A stretch of DNA of 15,663 nt from Verrucomicrobia bacterium UBA4286 (GTDB lineage: Bacteria; Verrucomicrobiota; Kiritimatiellia; RFP12; UBA1067): positions 1 to 15,663 of the forward strand of contig DGVK01000093.1 in the NCBI GenBank assembly GCA_002395905.1. The letters are read 5' to 3'. Numbering within the stretch: the first letter of the stretch is position 1; each line of letters opens with the position of its first letter. Under the pieces are notes generated by a model. It was not told the DNA's origin. It ran no database searches and was given only the letters and a program-made list of their open reading frames with translations. A program made the position numbers and the translations under genes. Positions 1 to 6,499 of the stretch are shown piece by piece.

Positions 1-560
1 ACGAGAAGAATCTTCTCATGATCTGTGACGAGGTGCAGTGCGGCATGGGCCGCACTGGCAGCTGGTTCGCGTGGCAGGGCTATGACGTCAAGCCCGACCT
101 TTTCACTCTCGCCAAGGCTCTCGCCGACGGTATTCCGATGGGCGCTCTCGTCTCGAACGCGAAGTTCGCCGATGTCTTTTCGGTCTCTTCCCACGCTTCT
201 ACGTTCGGCGGAAATCCGGTCGCGGCGGCCGCCGCGCTCGCTGTCATCGACGTAATCACCGAAGAGAACATTCTGGAGAATGTCGAGAAGGTCGGCGCGC
301 TCTTCCGCGAGGCGCTGCAGGCGCTCGTCGACAAGTACGACAAACTGCTTGAGGTGCGCGGCAAGGGCCTTATGATCGGTCTTGTCGTCGACGGCGACGC
401 GAAAGAGATCGTCGAGGCGCTGCAGGGCCAGAGCGTTCTGGCGCTTACAGCCGGTCCCAACGTCGTCCGCTTCCTGCCGCCGCTTACGCTCGGCGAGGGG
501 GATCTGGAGGACGCCGTCGATATGATCAGCGACGCGATGGACTGTGTATACGGCGAGTGA
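1..560 (+). CDS. argD: Acetylornithine/ornithine-type aminotransferase, C-terminal part (start lies outside the window)
   Basis: This is a class III PLP-dependent aminotransferase. The best fit is acetylornithine aminotransferase of arginine synthesis, which transfers an amino group between acetylornithine and 2-oxoglutarate in the cytoplasm. Only about the last 185 residues are present; the reading frame is open from base 3. LLMICDEVQCGMGRTG contains the Asp that contacts the PLP ring nitrogen. FTLAKALADGIPMGA carries the Lys expected to form the Schiff base. HASTFGGNPVAAAAAL is the family's glycine-rich PLP phosphate/substrate motif, and GKGLMIGL follows as usual. The stop lies about 20 bases before the next gene, so this is probably the upstream member of the same operon. 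Other class III aminotransferases (for example GABA or succinylornithine transaminases) cannot be excluded from the C-terminal half alone. Confidence 0.88.
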   Translation, partial: EKNLLMICDEVQCGMGRTGSWFAWQGYDVKPDLFTLAKALADGIPMGALVSNAKFADVFSVSSHASTFGGNPVAAAAALAVIDVITEENILENVEKVGALFREALQALVDKYDKLLEVRGKGLMIGLVVDGDAKEIVEALQGQSVLALTAGPNVVRFLPPLTLGEGDLEDAVDMISDAMDCVYGE

Positions 561-579
561 CGGCGAACGGCTTGCGCAG

Positions 580-1362
580 ATGTTCATAAAGCTTACAAAG
601 AAGGACGGCTCGCCAGTCTGGCTCAACGCCAGCTTCATCGTTACCGTTGAATCGGTAAGGGGCGGCGGTTCCATAGTCGTTCCTGTCGGCGACGGGCTCG
701 ACTACGAGGTTTCGGAAAGCGTCGAGACGGTTCTTCCCATGATCGAGAAGGCGCAGGGTGCCGTGGCCGTTGTGCCTGTGCCGACGACCGATTCGCTCAG
801 TTCCGTGGCAGAAGAGCCGTTCAAGGAATCGCCTGTCGAGCGCGAAAAGCCTGCGGCGCCGAAGCCGAAACAGAAGACCGGGCCTGCAGAGCCTGCGGAA
901 ACCGAGGCCGACGCTCCTGCGGCGCCGCCTGTTTTCGAGGCGCCGGCCGAAATGCCGCAGGTCTCCGACGAGGCCGCGGCCGCAGGCGTCGCGGCGGTCG
1001 CCGCGTTCAACGAGGTGAAGGCGAAGGAGGCCGAGGCCGCCGAAGGCGCGGTGAAGCCGAAGCGCGTGCGCAAGACCAGGACCAAGCCCGCCGCGCCTGG
1101 CGTTCCTGCGACGGAGGGCGAGAGGAAGCCCGCGCGCCGCCGTTCGACGCGCAAGGCGCCGCTTGAGCTCAGCGACGAGCAGGTTTCGCGTCTCAGGTCG
1201 ATGAAGCCGCGCTCGTTCAACAAGCTTTCAAACGTTCTCAAGTCGCCGCAGTTCGGAATCGCCGAGCCTGAGACGACGATTAAAGCTCTTGTCGAGCATG
1301 ATATAATAACCGTCGACGAGCAGACGCAGCATGTGGAATGGCTTGCCGCGGTGAAAGCGTGA
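580..1362 (+). CDS. FlbD-like small-domain protein with long Ala/Pro/Lys/Glu-rich tail
   Basis: The first about 55 residues ([20 protein letters not shown]... to [14 protein letters not shown]) resemble the FlbD family: a short beta-rich domain with IKLT, an LN pair, and a closing VxESVExV helix. In flagellated bacteria FlbD genes sit among flagellar genes, but no flagellar gene is near here. Residues about 56-185 are low-complexity and rich in Ala, Pro, Glu and Lys, with basic [12 protein letters not shown] and [11 protein letters not shown] patches, so probably disordered. The last about 65 residues (from [16 protein letters not shown]) look folded and helical, possibly a small winged-helix-like domain; I do not recognise it. 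ATG 580 is chosen because homology begins there; a GTG at 544 would add 12 residues overlapping argD. No strong ribosome site is visible. The stop overlaps the following queF start as GTGA. The function is unknown; nucleic-acid binding through the basic tail is a guess. Confidence 0.62.
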   Translation: MFIKLTKKDGSPVWLNASFIVTVESVRGGGSIVVPVGDGLDYEVSESVETVLPMIEKAQGAVAVVPVPTTDSLSSVAEEPFKESPVEREKPAAPKPKQKTGPAEPAETEADAPAAPPVFEAPAEMPQVSDEAAAAGVAAVAAFNEVKAKEAEAAEGAVKPKRVRKTRTKPAAPGVPATEGERKPARRRSTRKAPLELSDEQVSRLRSMKPRSFNKLSNVLKSPQFGIAEPETTIKALVEHDIITVDEQTQHVEWLAAVKA

Positions 1363-1838
1363 TCGTGACCGAAGCAAGGACAGACCTTTCGACTCTCAAG
1401 GCGCTGGGCGCGACAGTCGCCGCTCCCGGCGACTACGATCCTTCAGTTCTCGATTCATTCGAGAACCGCCATCCGGGGCGCGACTACTGGGTCACGTTCA
1501 CTGCGCCTGAGTTCACGACGCTCTGCCCGAAGACGGGCCAGCCCGATTTCGCGACGCTTACGATAAGGTACATCCCGGCGAAGCGTCTGGTGGAATCCAA
1601 GAGTCTCAAGCTTTATCTGTTCGGGTTCCGCAATCACGGCGACTTCCATGAAGATGTCGTGAACGTGATATATGACGACCTCGCGAAGCTTCTCAAGCCG
1701 AAGTACATGGAGGTCTACGGCAGGTTCGCCGCCCGTGGCGGGATTTCTATCGATCCGTTCGTCAACGGCGGCGCGGGAGCAAGGTACAAGTCTCTCGCGG
1801 CTAAGCGTTTCTCTGAATGGAAGGGCGTGCGCGACTGA
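1359..1838 (+). CDS. queF: NADPH-dependent 7-cyano-7-deazaguanine reductase QueF
   Basis: QueF reduces preQ0 to preQ1 with NADPH, a step in making the queuosine base of tRNA. The protein is about 159 residues, matching the short (Bacillus-type, single T-fold domain) class. The active-site Cys lies in [15 protein letters not shown] (about residue 56), with the conserved Asp seven residues later. The signature [21 protein letters not shown] is complete in sequence order (about residues 79-99) and carries the substrate-binding Glu and the His residues. GTG 1359 forms a GTGA overlap with the upstream stop, with GGTGA just before it. Alternatives are GTG 1365 and ATG 1338, the latter giving a 7-residue extension inside the upstream gene. 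No other queuosine gene is in the window. Its stop overlaps the next ATG by one base (TGATG), indicating translational coupling. Confidence 0.93.
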   Translation: MIVTEARTDLSTLKALGATVAAPGDYDPSVLDSFENRHPGRDYWVTFTAPEFTTLCPKTGQPDFATLTIRYIPAKRLVESKSLKLYLFGFRNHGDFHEDVVNVIYDDLAKLLKPKYMEVYGRFAARGGISIDPFVNGGAGARYKSLAAKRFSEWKGVRD

Positions 1839-2923
1839 TGAGGCTTTGGGGCGTAACCGGCACTAACGGCAAGACCACTTCGGCGTGGGTGCTGGCCGAG
1901 TTCCTCAAGTCCGCCTATATAACGACGGTTGAGGTAAACACCCTGCGGCGCAGATTCTACACGGGCTACACAACGCCGCCTCTCAAGCAGCTGCAGGAGA
2001 TTTATGCCGAGATGGAGGCGGCCGGCGCGAAGGATTGCGTCATGGAGGTTTCGAGCCATGCGATCCACCAGAACCGCGTCGGCTTCGGAACGGTCTCGAC
2101 ATTCTCGGGCGGCGCGTTTACAAACCTCTCGGAGGATCATCTAGACTACCATAAGACGATGGAGGCGTATTTCGACGTCAAGCTCGACTTTGCGCGCCGC
2201 ATCGCCGCGACTTCGCCTGGCGCGCCTTATGTCGTATGTCTCGACGGCGGCTATGGGCGCGAGATGCTCGCCGAGGTTTCGCGCCTTGACCTGAATGTCG
2301 TCCCCGTGACCCGCGACGCGCCGGCGTTCGACCTCGCGGGACTTCAGCTCGTGGGAGACTACAACCAGTCCAACGTGCTGGTGGCTGCTGCGCTCGCAGA
2401 GGCCGCCGGCGTCCCGCACGACGAGATACAGCGCACAGTGCCGACGCTCGTTCCGCGCTGGGGACGGCTTGAATATGTGCCGTGCGGTTCGAAGGCGAAG
2501 GTTTATGTCGACTTCGCGCACACTCCCGACGGACTTGAGAAAGTGCTTCGCGCGGCCCGCGGTTTCACAAAGGGACGGCTCTGGGTCGTCTTCGGTGCAG
2601 GCGGAGACCGCGACCCTGTGAAACGCCCGCTTATGGGCGAGGCCTGTGCGTGTCTGGCCGACAGGGTCGTCGTGACGAGCGACAACCCTCGCAGTGAAGA
2701 CCCGATGAAAATCATCGAGAACATCCTTTCGGGGATAGAGGGGCGCGCCGGGGTGGAGGTCGAGCCCGACCGCCGCAAGGCCATAGAGCTTGCGCTTGCG
2801 GGTGCGGCGGACGGAGATGTCGTGCTTGTCTGCGGCAAGGGGCATGAGACGACGCAGGAGATCGCCGGCGTGAAACATCCCTTCGATGACCGCGAAGTTG
2901 TGAGAAGCTTCAAACGGGGGTAG
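1838..2923 (+). CDS. murE: Short MurE-like UDP-MurNAc-tripeptide ligase lacking the N-terminal domain
   Basis: This Mur ligase family protein is most like MurE, which adds the third amino acid to UDP-MurNAc-L-Ala-D-Glu in the cytoplasm. Visible motifs: P-loop GTNGKTT (residues 8-14), EVSSHAIHQNRV (70-81), TNLSEDHLDYHKTMEAY (96-111), a Lys at 115 where the carbamylated Lys is expected, YVDFAHTPDGLEKVL (223-237), GAGGDRDPVKRPLMG (253-267), DNPRSEDP (282-289) and GKGHETTQ (333-340). DNPR is the known signature for meso-diaminopimelate. The protein is 361 residues against about 480-500 for ordinary MurE. It starts four residues before the P-loop strand, so the whole N-terminal UDP-binding domain is missing, while the ATP-binding and C-terminal domains look intact. 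The upstream DNA is queF, so the missing part has not been frameshifted. It may be a divergent MurE, a paralogue with another substrate, or a partner of a separate N-terminal protein. Confidence 0.8.
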   Translation: MRLWGVTGTNGKTTSAWVLAEFLKSAYITTVEVNTLRRRFYTGYTTPPLKQLQEIYAEMEAAGAKDCVMEVSSHAIHQNRVGFGTVSTFSGGAFTNLSEDHLDYHKTMEAYFDVKLDFARRIAATSPGAPYVVCLDGGYGREMLAEVSRLDLNVVPVTRDAPAFDLAGLQLVGDYNQSNVLVAAALAEAAGVPHDEIQRTVPTLVPRWGRLEYVPCGSKAKVYVDFAHTPDGLEKVLRAARGFTKGRLWVVFGAGGDRDPVKRPLMGEACACLADRVVVTSDNPRSEDPMKIIENILSGIEGRAGVEVEPDRRKAIELALAGAADGDVVLVCGKGHETTQEIAGVKHPFDDREVVRSFKRG

Positions 2924-2926
2924 AGA

Positions 2927-4300
2927 ATGATCGCCATAATCGATTACAAGGCCGGCAATCTTACGAGCGTGAGGAACGCTTTCGCCGCGATAGGGGCGGA
3001 GGCCGTCGTCACGAGCGATCCCGGCGTCGTTGAATCGGTCGACAGGATTGTGTTCCCGGGCGTAGGCGCCGCCGGAAGCGCGATGGACAATCTATGGCGC
3101 ATGAGACTTGCGGATGTCGTGAGGCGGTGTGCCGCGACCAAGCCGTTTCTCGGCATATGCCTCGGAATGCAGATACTTTTCGAGCACTCCGAGGAGGACG
3201 GCGGCGTGGGGCTCCTCGGCGTTCTTCCCGGCAGGGTGAGGCGGTTTCCTGCCGTTAAAGGCTTCAAGGTTCCGCAGATTGGGTGGAACCAGGTCAACGC
3301 AGGCGCAGACTACTATTTCGTCCACTCCTACTTTGCCGAGCGCGGACCTTTCACCGTCGGCACAACCTCCTACGCAGGCGTGGAGTTTACGAGCGCCGTC
3401 GCGAAGGACGCGCTTCTCGCATGCCAGTTCCACCCGGAGAAATCCGGCAGGGCGGGGCTTGCTCTGCTCAAGAACTGGCTCTCGGGCGCGCGGTGCATCG
3501 CGCCTGCGCCGGAGGGCGCGGTCCCAACCGGGCTTGCGCGGCGCGTGATACCCTGTCTCGACGTTCGCGGCGGACGTGTGACAAAAGGCATAAAGTTCAA
3601 AAACAACATCGACCTCGGCGACCCGGTGGAGATGGCTGTAGCGTATTCCGACGGCGGCGCTGATGAACTTGTGTTTTACGACATCACCGCCTCGGCGGAG
3701 CATCGGCCGATAGATATCGGCATGGTAGAGGCTGTGGCGAAAGCGGTGCGAATCCCGTTCGCGGTAGGAGGCGGGATATCATGTCTGGCGGATATGGAGC
3801 GCGTGATTCTGGCCGGCGCCGAAAAAGTGTCGGTCAATTCGCTTGCCGTCCGCAGGCCCGAGATAATCGCAGAGGGCGCGGCGGCATTCGGGCGGCAGTG
3901 CATTGTGCTTGGAATGGATCCTGTAAAGAGCGCGAGATGTCCTTCGGGCTACGAGATTACGACCCGCGGTTTTCGCGAGTTCACAGGCATGGACGCGGTT
4001 GAATGGGCGCGACGTGCGGCAGATATGGGCGCTGGTGAGATTGTCGTCAATTCCGTTGATGCCGATGGAACCCGTCAGGGCTTCGAGCTGGAGCTTACGC
4101 GCATGATAGCGGAGGCGGTCGATGTGCCGGTCGTCGCAAGCGGCGGCGCTGGGCGCCCCGGGCATCTCGTGACAGTGTTTCGCGAGACTGGCGCGGACGC
4201 CGCGATAATCGCCGGCATGATACATTCGGGCGAATATACGATACGCGAGATCAAAGATGTCATGCACGCGGGCGGCGTGCCGACGAGACTTGTCTGCTGA
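2927..4300 (+). CDS. hisHF: Imidazole glycerol phosphate synthase, HisH-HisF fusion
   Basis: This single 457-residue chain combines both subunits of imidazole glycerol phosphate synthase. The N-terminal glutaminase (HisH, about 1-187) frees ammonia from glutamine. The C-terminal cyclase (HisF, about 204-457) uses it to convert PRFAR into imidazole glycerol phosphate and AICAR, linking histidine and purine synthesis. The glutaminase triad is visible: Cys78 in LGICLGMQ, and His169 and Glu171 in QFHPEK. The cyclase catalytic aspartates are Asp212 in IPCLDVRGGRVTKG and Asp378 in VVNSVDADGTRQG. The (beta/alpha)8 phosphate motifs AVGGGIS and VVASGGAG are present. The linker is short (about 16 residues, Ala/Pro-rich). 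HisH is somewhat compact after IGWNQV. The order matches the eukaryotic HIS7 fusion, while most bacteria have two genes. It starts 3 bases after the murE stop; rnhB begins 1 base after its own stop. Confidence 0.95.
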   Translation: MIAIIDYKAGNLTSVRNAFAAIGAEAVVTSDPGVVESVDRIVFPGVGAAGSAMDNLWRMRLADVVRRCAATKPFLGICLGMQILFEHSEEDGGVGLLGVLPGRVRRFPAVKGFKVPQIGWNQVNAGADYYFVHSYFAERGPFTVGTTSYAGVEFTSAVAKDALLACQFHPEKSGRAGLALLKNWLSGARCIAPAPEGAVPTGLARRVIPCLDVRGGRVTKGIKFKNNIDLGDPVEMAVAYSDGGADELVFYDITASAEHRPIDIGMVEAVAKAVRIPFAVGGGISCLADMERVILAGAEKVSVNSLAVRRPEIIAEGAAAFGRQCIVLGMDPVKSARCPSGYEITTRGFREFTGMDAVEWARRAADMGAGEIVVNSVDADGTRQGFELELTRMIAEAVDVPVVASGGAGRPGHLVTVFRETGADAAIIAGMIHSGEYTIREIKDVMHAGGVPTRLVC

Positions 4301-4301
4301 G

Positions 4302-4946
4302 ATGGCGGTTTCCATCGAGTACGAGAAGTCGATCGGCGGCGTCGTGCTCGGCGTCGACGAGGCCGGACGGGGTCCGTTGGCGGGTGCGGTCTATGCGGCC
4401 GCTGTCACGGCGCCGCTTGATTTTGCGGAAAAACTTCTCGTCGGGGATTGGCGCGGAGTAAATGATTCGAAAAAGCTCACCGAGGCGCGGCGCGAGGCGC
4501 TGGCCGAAACCGTGAAAGCGACGGAGGGGTGCGTGTGGGCGGTCGCCTCCGCTTCGCCGGACGAGATCGACCGGCTCAACATACTGCGCGCGACCCATCT
4601 CGCCATGCGCCGCGCGGTCGAGAGCGTCGCCGCGCAACTTGGCGCGGACGCGGCGGAGCGGATTTCCGTTCTCGTGGACGGCAACCCTGTTCAAGGGCTG
4701 CCTTTCCCGTCGCAGAATCTGGTGAAGGGCGACGCGAAGAGCCTTTTCATCGCGGCGGCGTCCATACTGGCCAAGACCTCGCGCGACACCGACTGCCTGC
4801 GGCTTGAGGCGGAGTATCCAGGCTATGGTTTCGCGAAACACAAGGGCTATCCGACAAAAGAGCATCTCGCGGCGCTTGCAAAGCTCGGCCCGTGCCCGGA
4901 GCATCGCCGCAGCTTCGGGCCGGTCGCACAGATGACATTGTTCTGA
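4302..4946 (+). CDS. rnhB: Ribonuclease HII
   Basis: RNase HII cuts the RNA strand of RNA-DNA hybrids and nicks at single ribonucleotides misincorporated in DNA. At 214 residues it has the usual length. The metal-binding acidic residues are visible: Asp19 and Glu20 in GVDEAGRGPLAG, Asp126 in LVDGN, and Asp144 in KGDAKSLFIAAASILAKTSRD. The following YPGYGFAKHKGYPTKEHLAAL and HRRSFGPV are also typical of bacterial RnhB, where the GRG motif reads the 2'-OH of the ribonucleotide. ATG 4302 follows the hisHF stop by one base; an in-frame upstream ATG at 4257 would overlap hisHF by 44 bases and adds nothing conserved. The stop is followed at once by a strong AAGGAGGG site for folP. Confidence 0.95.
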   Translation: MAVSIEYEKSIGGVVLGVDEAGRGPLAGAVYAAAVTAPLDFAEKLLVGDWRGVNDSKKLTEARREALAETVKATEGCVWAVASASPDEIDRLNILRATHLAMRRAVESVAAQLGADAAERISVLVDGNPVQGLPFPSQNLVKGDAKSLFIAAASILAKTSRDTDCLRLEAEYPGYGFAKHKGYPTKEHLAALAKLGPCPEHRRSFGPVAQMTLF

Positions 4947-4956
4947 AGGAGGGTCG

Positions 4957-5670
4957 ATGAATACAAAAGTGATGGGAATAGTGAATGTCACGCCGGACTC
5001 GTTTTCGGACGGCGGCCAGTTCTACAGACCGGAGCAGGCGATCCGCCGCGCCGTGAATCTGGTAGAGGACGGTGCCGACATAATCGACCTCGGTGGAGAA
5101 TCGACAAGACCGGGGGCCGACCCCGTTTCATGGGAAGAAGAGTGGAACCGCCTGGAGCCCGTTTTGCGGGGACTGTCCCCGCGTTTCTCGGGGACTGTCC
5201 CCGTCTCTGTCGATACCTATCATCCCGAAACTGCAGAACGCGCCGTCGAGCTCGGTGCAACGATCATCAATTGCGTCTACGCCGAGCCGGTTGTGGATAT
5301 GCTGCAAATCTGCGAGAAAAGCGGAGCGGAATTGGTGCTCCCCGCGAAAACAGCGGAGACCGTCCCCGGCAGGTTCGCCGGGGCTGTTCCCGTATATCTC
5401 GATCCTATGATTGGTTTCGGCACGACGCGGGAGGAGGATCTCGCGCTGCTGAAAAGCGTTCCCGGGCTGGCGAAGAAGGGGCGTGTGCTGGTCGGGGCGA
5501 GCCGCAAGCGCATAGTGAAGAAGCTCACTGGTGAAAAGGTGACCGGTAAGAACGTCGGCGGGAACCTTGGAATAGCCGTGTGGTGTGCCATGCACGGCGC
5601 GAGCGTCGTGCGGGTCCATGATGTGAAAGAGACGGTGCAGGCTCTTCGCGTCATAGCCGCGTTGCAGTGA
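4957..5670 (+). CDS. folP: Dihydropteroate synthase, short form
   Basis: DHPS condenses p-aminobenzoate with dihydropterin pyrophosphate in folate synthesis. Motifs seen: MGIVNVTPDSFSDGG (6-20), IDLGGESTRPGA (43-54, the flexible pyrophosphate/pABA loop), SVDTYHPETAERAV (84-97), LDPMIGFG (148-155), LVGASRKR (178-185) and VRVHDV (218-223). A strong AAGGAGGG precedes ATG 4957 by 3 bases. At 237 residues it is shorter than the usual 260-280. The shortage lies between INCVYAE and LDPMIGFG, where the family usually has an HMRG-type motif and a helix; here there is only LVLPAKTAETVPGRFAGAVPV. Two stretches of its coding DNA are GC-rich palindromic repeats (5166-5203 and 5358-5393), encoding RFSGTVPV and RFAGAVPV just before conserved strands. 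It is probably active since pterin-site motifs remain, but the shortened barrel deserves testing. It is the last gene of the housekeeping run. Confidence 0.88.
   Translation: MNTKVMGIVNVTPDSFSDGGQFYRPEQAIRRAVNLVEDGADIIDLGGESTRPGADPVSWEEEWNRLEPVLRGLSPRFSGTVPVSVDTYHPETAERAVELGATIINCVYAEPVVDMLQICEKSGAELVLPAKTAETVPGRFAGAVPVYLDPMIGFGTTREEDLALLKSVPGLAKKGRVLVGASRKRIVKKLTGEKVTGKNVGGNLGIAVWCAMHGASVVRVHDVKETVQALRVIAALQ
5166..5203. repeat. Tandem pair of GGGGACTGTCCCC palindromes inside folP
   Basis: Two near-identical perfect palindromes lie 22 bases apart. The first has arms GCGGGGAC and GTCCCCGC (5166-5182) around a central T. The second has arms CGGGGAC and GTCCCCG (5189-5203), also around T. They are read as coding sequence (RGLSPRFSGTVPV) within folP. 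Paired GC-rich palindromes of this layout resemble REP-type elements, which usually lie between genes; placement inside an essential gene is unusual. Confidence 0.75.
5358..5393. repeat. Diverged copy of the folP palindromic repeat
   Basis: A hairpin with arms CCCCGGC (5364-5370) and GCCGGGG (5377-5383) is followed by GGGGCTGTTCCCGT. That end differs by two bases from the matching end of the first repeat (5191-5204) and is read in the same frame (RFAGAVPV against RFSGTVPV). It sits where folP lacks its usual HMRG segment. The relation to the first copy is inferred from this partial match. Confidence 0.5.
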
Positions 5671-5726
5671 CCGGCGGGCGTGCACACTCCGGCAGAATAC
5701 AGCGGAGGCGAAGGGTATCGAAAATT

Positions 5727-5735
5727 TGGTATAAT
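5727..5735 (+). promoter_or_regulatory. Extended -10 promoter before the first ORF6N gene
   Basis: TGGTATAAT is a perfect -10 hexamer with the TG extension, about 24 bases before the ORF6N start. No good -35 box is found at the right distance, which is normal for extended -10 promoters. The predicted start point is near 5742. There AAAGG can serve the ORF6N ATG at 5759, and a six-codon reading frame (5742-5762) overlaps it as ATGA. This is the only convincing promoter between the housekeeping and accessory blocks. Confidence 0.6.
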
Positions 5736-5758
5736 ATCCGCATGAAAGGCAAAGCCGA

Positions 5759-6499
5759 ATGAGTGCGAGCGAAAGCCAGATTGTTACACAAGATCCGAAT
5801 GACATTGTGTCGGAAGACGCAATTCGGATGATGATTGTGCCTGTCCGTGGCGTACAGGTTATGTTGGACAGGGATTTGGCTGCGCTTTATGGTGTCGAAG
5901 TGAAGTATCTCAATCGCCAGGTTAAGCGCAACATAGAGAGGTTTCCGTCGGATTTCATGTTCCAGTTGACGAAGGAGGATTGTTTAAGGTGCCAAATTGG
6001 CACCTTAAACGGGAAGCGCGGAGAACACCTTAAATATATGCCATATGCGTTTACTGAAAATGGCATAGCGATGCTCAGTGGTGTGCTACGGTCGTCAACT
6101 GCGATAGAAATCAACATCTGCATCATGCGCGCCTTTGTCGCAATGCGTCGGGTGCTTGCCAATGTTGAGCCGCTGTTGTCGCGTATTGAATCTGTGGAAC
6201 GTCGACAAATAACCGACCAGTCAAAGAACGAGGCGCGATTTGATGAAATCTTTGCGAAGATGAGAGAGGGGGACATCCCACTGTCTCAGATATTCTACCA
6301 GAACCAGTTCTGGGACGCGAAGTCGCTGTTGATCAAGTTCATCCGCCGGGCGAAGAAGGAGCTGATCGTGATTGATGCCTATCCCGGCGTGGCGACATTG
6401 GACATGCTCGCGAAGCGCGGACGCGGCGTGAAGATCGAGCTTGCGGATTTGCGGTCACAGAATGTGACCGCAAAAACGGATGTAAAGGAGGCGGCATGA
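5759..6499 (+). CDS. ORF6N-domain protein, copy 1 (truncated C terminus)
   Basis: Residues about 21-135 form an ORF6N domain, a presumed DNA-binding module known from phage and mobile-element proteins. The hallmarks are RGVQVMLDRDLAALYGV (30-46), LNRQVKRNIERFPSDFMFQL (51-70), LRCQIG (76-81) and PYAFTENGIAMLSGVLRS (95-112). A helical linker (about 135-170) and FYQNQFWDAKSLLIKFIRRAKKELIVIDAY (179-208) follow, matching the start of the C-terminal domain of copy 2. The protein then stops after GVKIELADLRSQNVTAKTDVKEAA. Copy 2 has about 90 further residues, including the HDRFLIID motif, so this copy has lost the end of that domain. The tail repeats the LRxQ peptide and its DNA is a palindrome (6448-6474). 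Translation is probably coupled to copy 2 (ATGA overlap). A role as antirepressor or regulator is only inferred from the domain. Confidence 0.85.
   Translation: MSASESQIVTQDPNDIVSEDAIRMMIVPVRGVQVMLDRDLAALYGVEVKYLNRQVKRNIERFPSDFMFQLTKEDCLRCQIGTLNGKRGEHLKYMPYAFTENGIAMLSGVLRSSTAIEINICIMRAFVAMRRVLANVEPLLSRIESVERRQITDQSKNEARFDEIFAKMREGDIPLSQIFYQNQFWDAKSLLIKFIRRAKKELIVIDAYPGVATLDMLAKRGRGVKIELADLRSQNVTAKTDVKEAA
5982..6010. repeat. Perfect palindrome inside ORF6N copy 1
   Basis: The left arm GTTTAAGGTGCCAA (5982-5995) and right arm TTGGCACCTTAAAC (5997-6010) are exact reverse complements around a single A at 5996. This A is the first base of the Ile codon in LRCQIGTLN. A 14-base perfect match is far beyond chance for coding DNA. 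Confidence 0.9.
6448..6474. repeat. Perfect palindrome in the truncated tail of ORF6N copy 1
   Basis: Arms TTTGCGGTCACA (6448-6459) and TGTGACCGCAAA (6463-6474) are exact reverse complements around GAA. The DNA encodes LRSQNVTAK. The centre (6461) is again the first base of the codon after the Gln, as in the two internal ORF6N palindromes. The arm sequence is different. It is not a typical terminator: an A run follows and the next gene overlaps. Confidence 0.88.

Noticed and set aside
2141..2878. Reverse-strand reading frame opposite murE
   Set aside because: It arises from high GC codon bias; the forward frame carries all Mur ligase motifs.
5671..5758. Terminator or attachment site at the junction of housekeeping and accessory blocks
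   Set aside because: Only a weak CTCCG/CGGAG inverted repeat without a T run is seen, and there is no tRNA gene, integrase or flanking direct repeat.
6448..6474. Rho-independent terminator between the ORF6N genes
   Set aside because: The stem is followed by A residues rather than T, it lies inside coding sequence, and the next gene overlaps the stop of this one.
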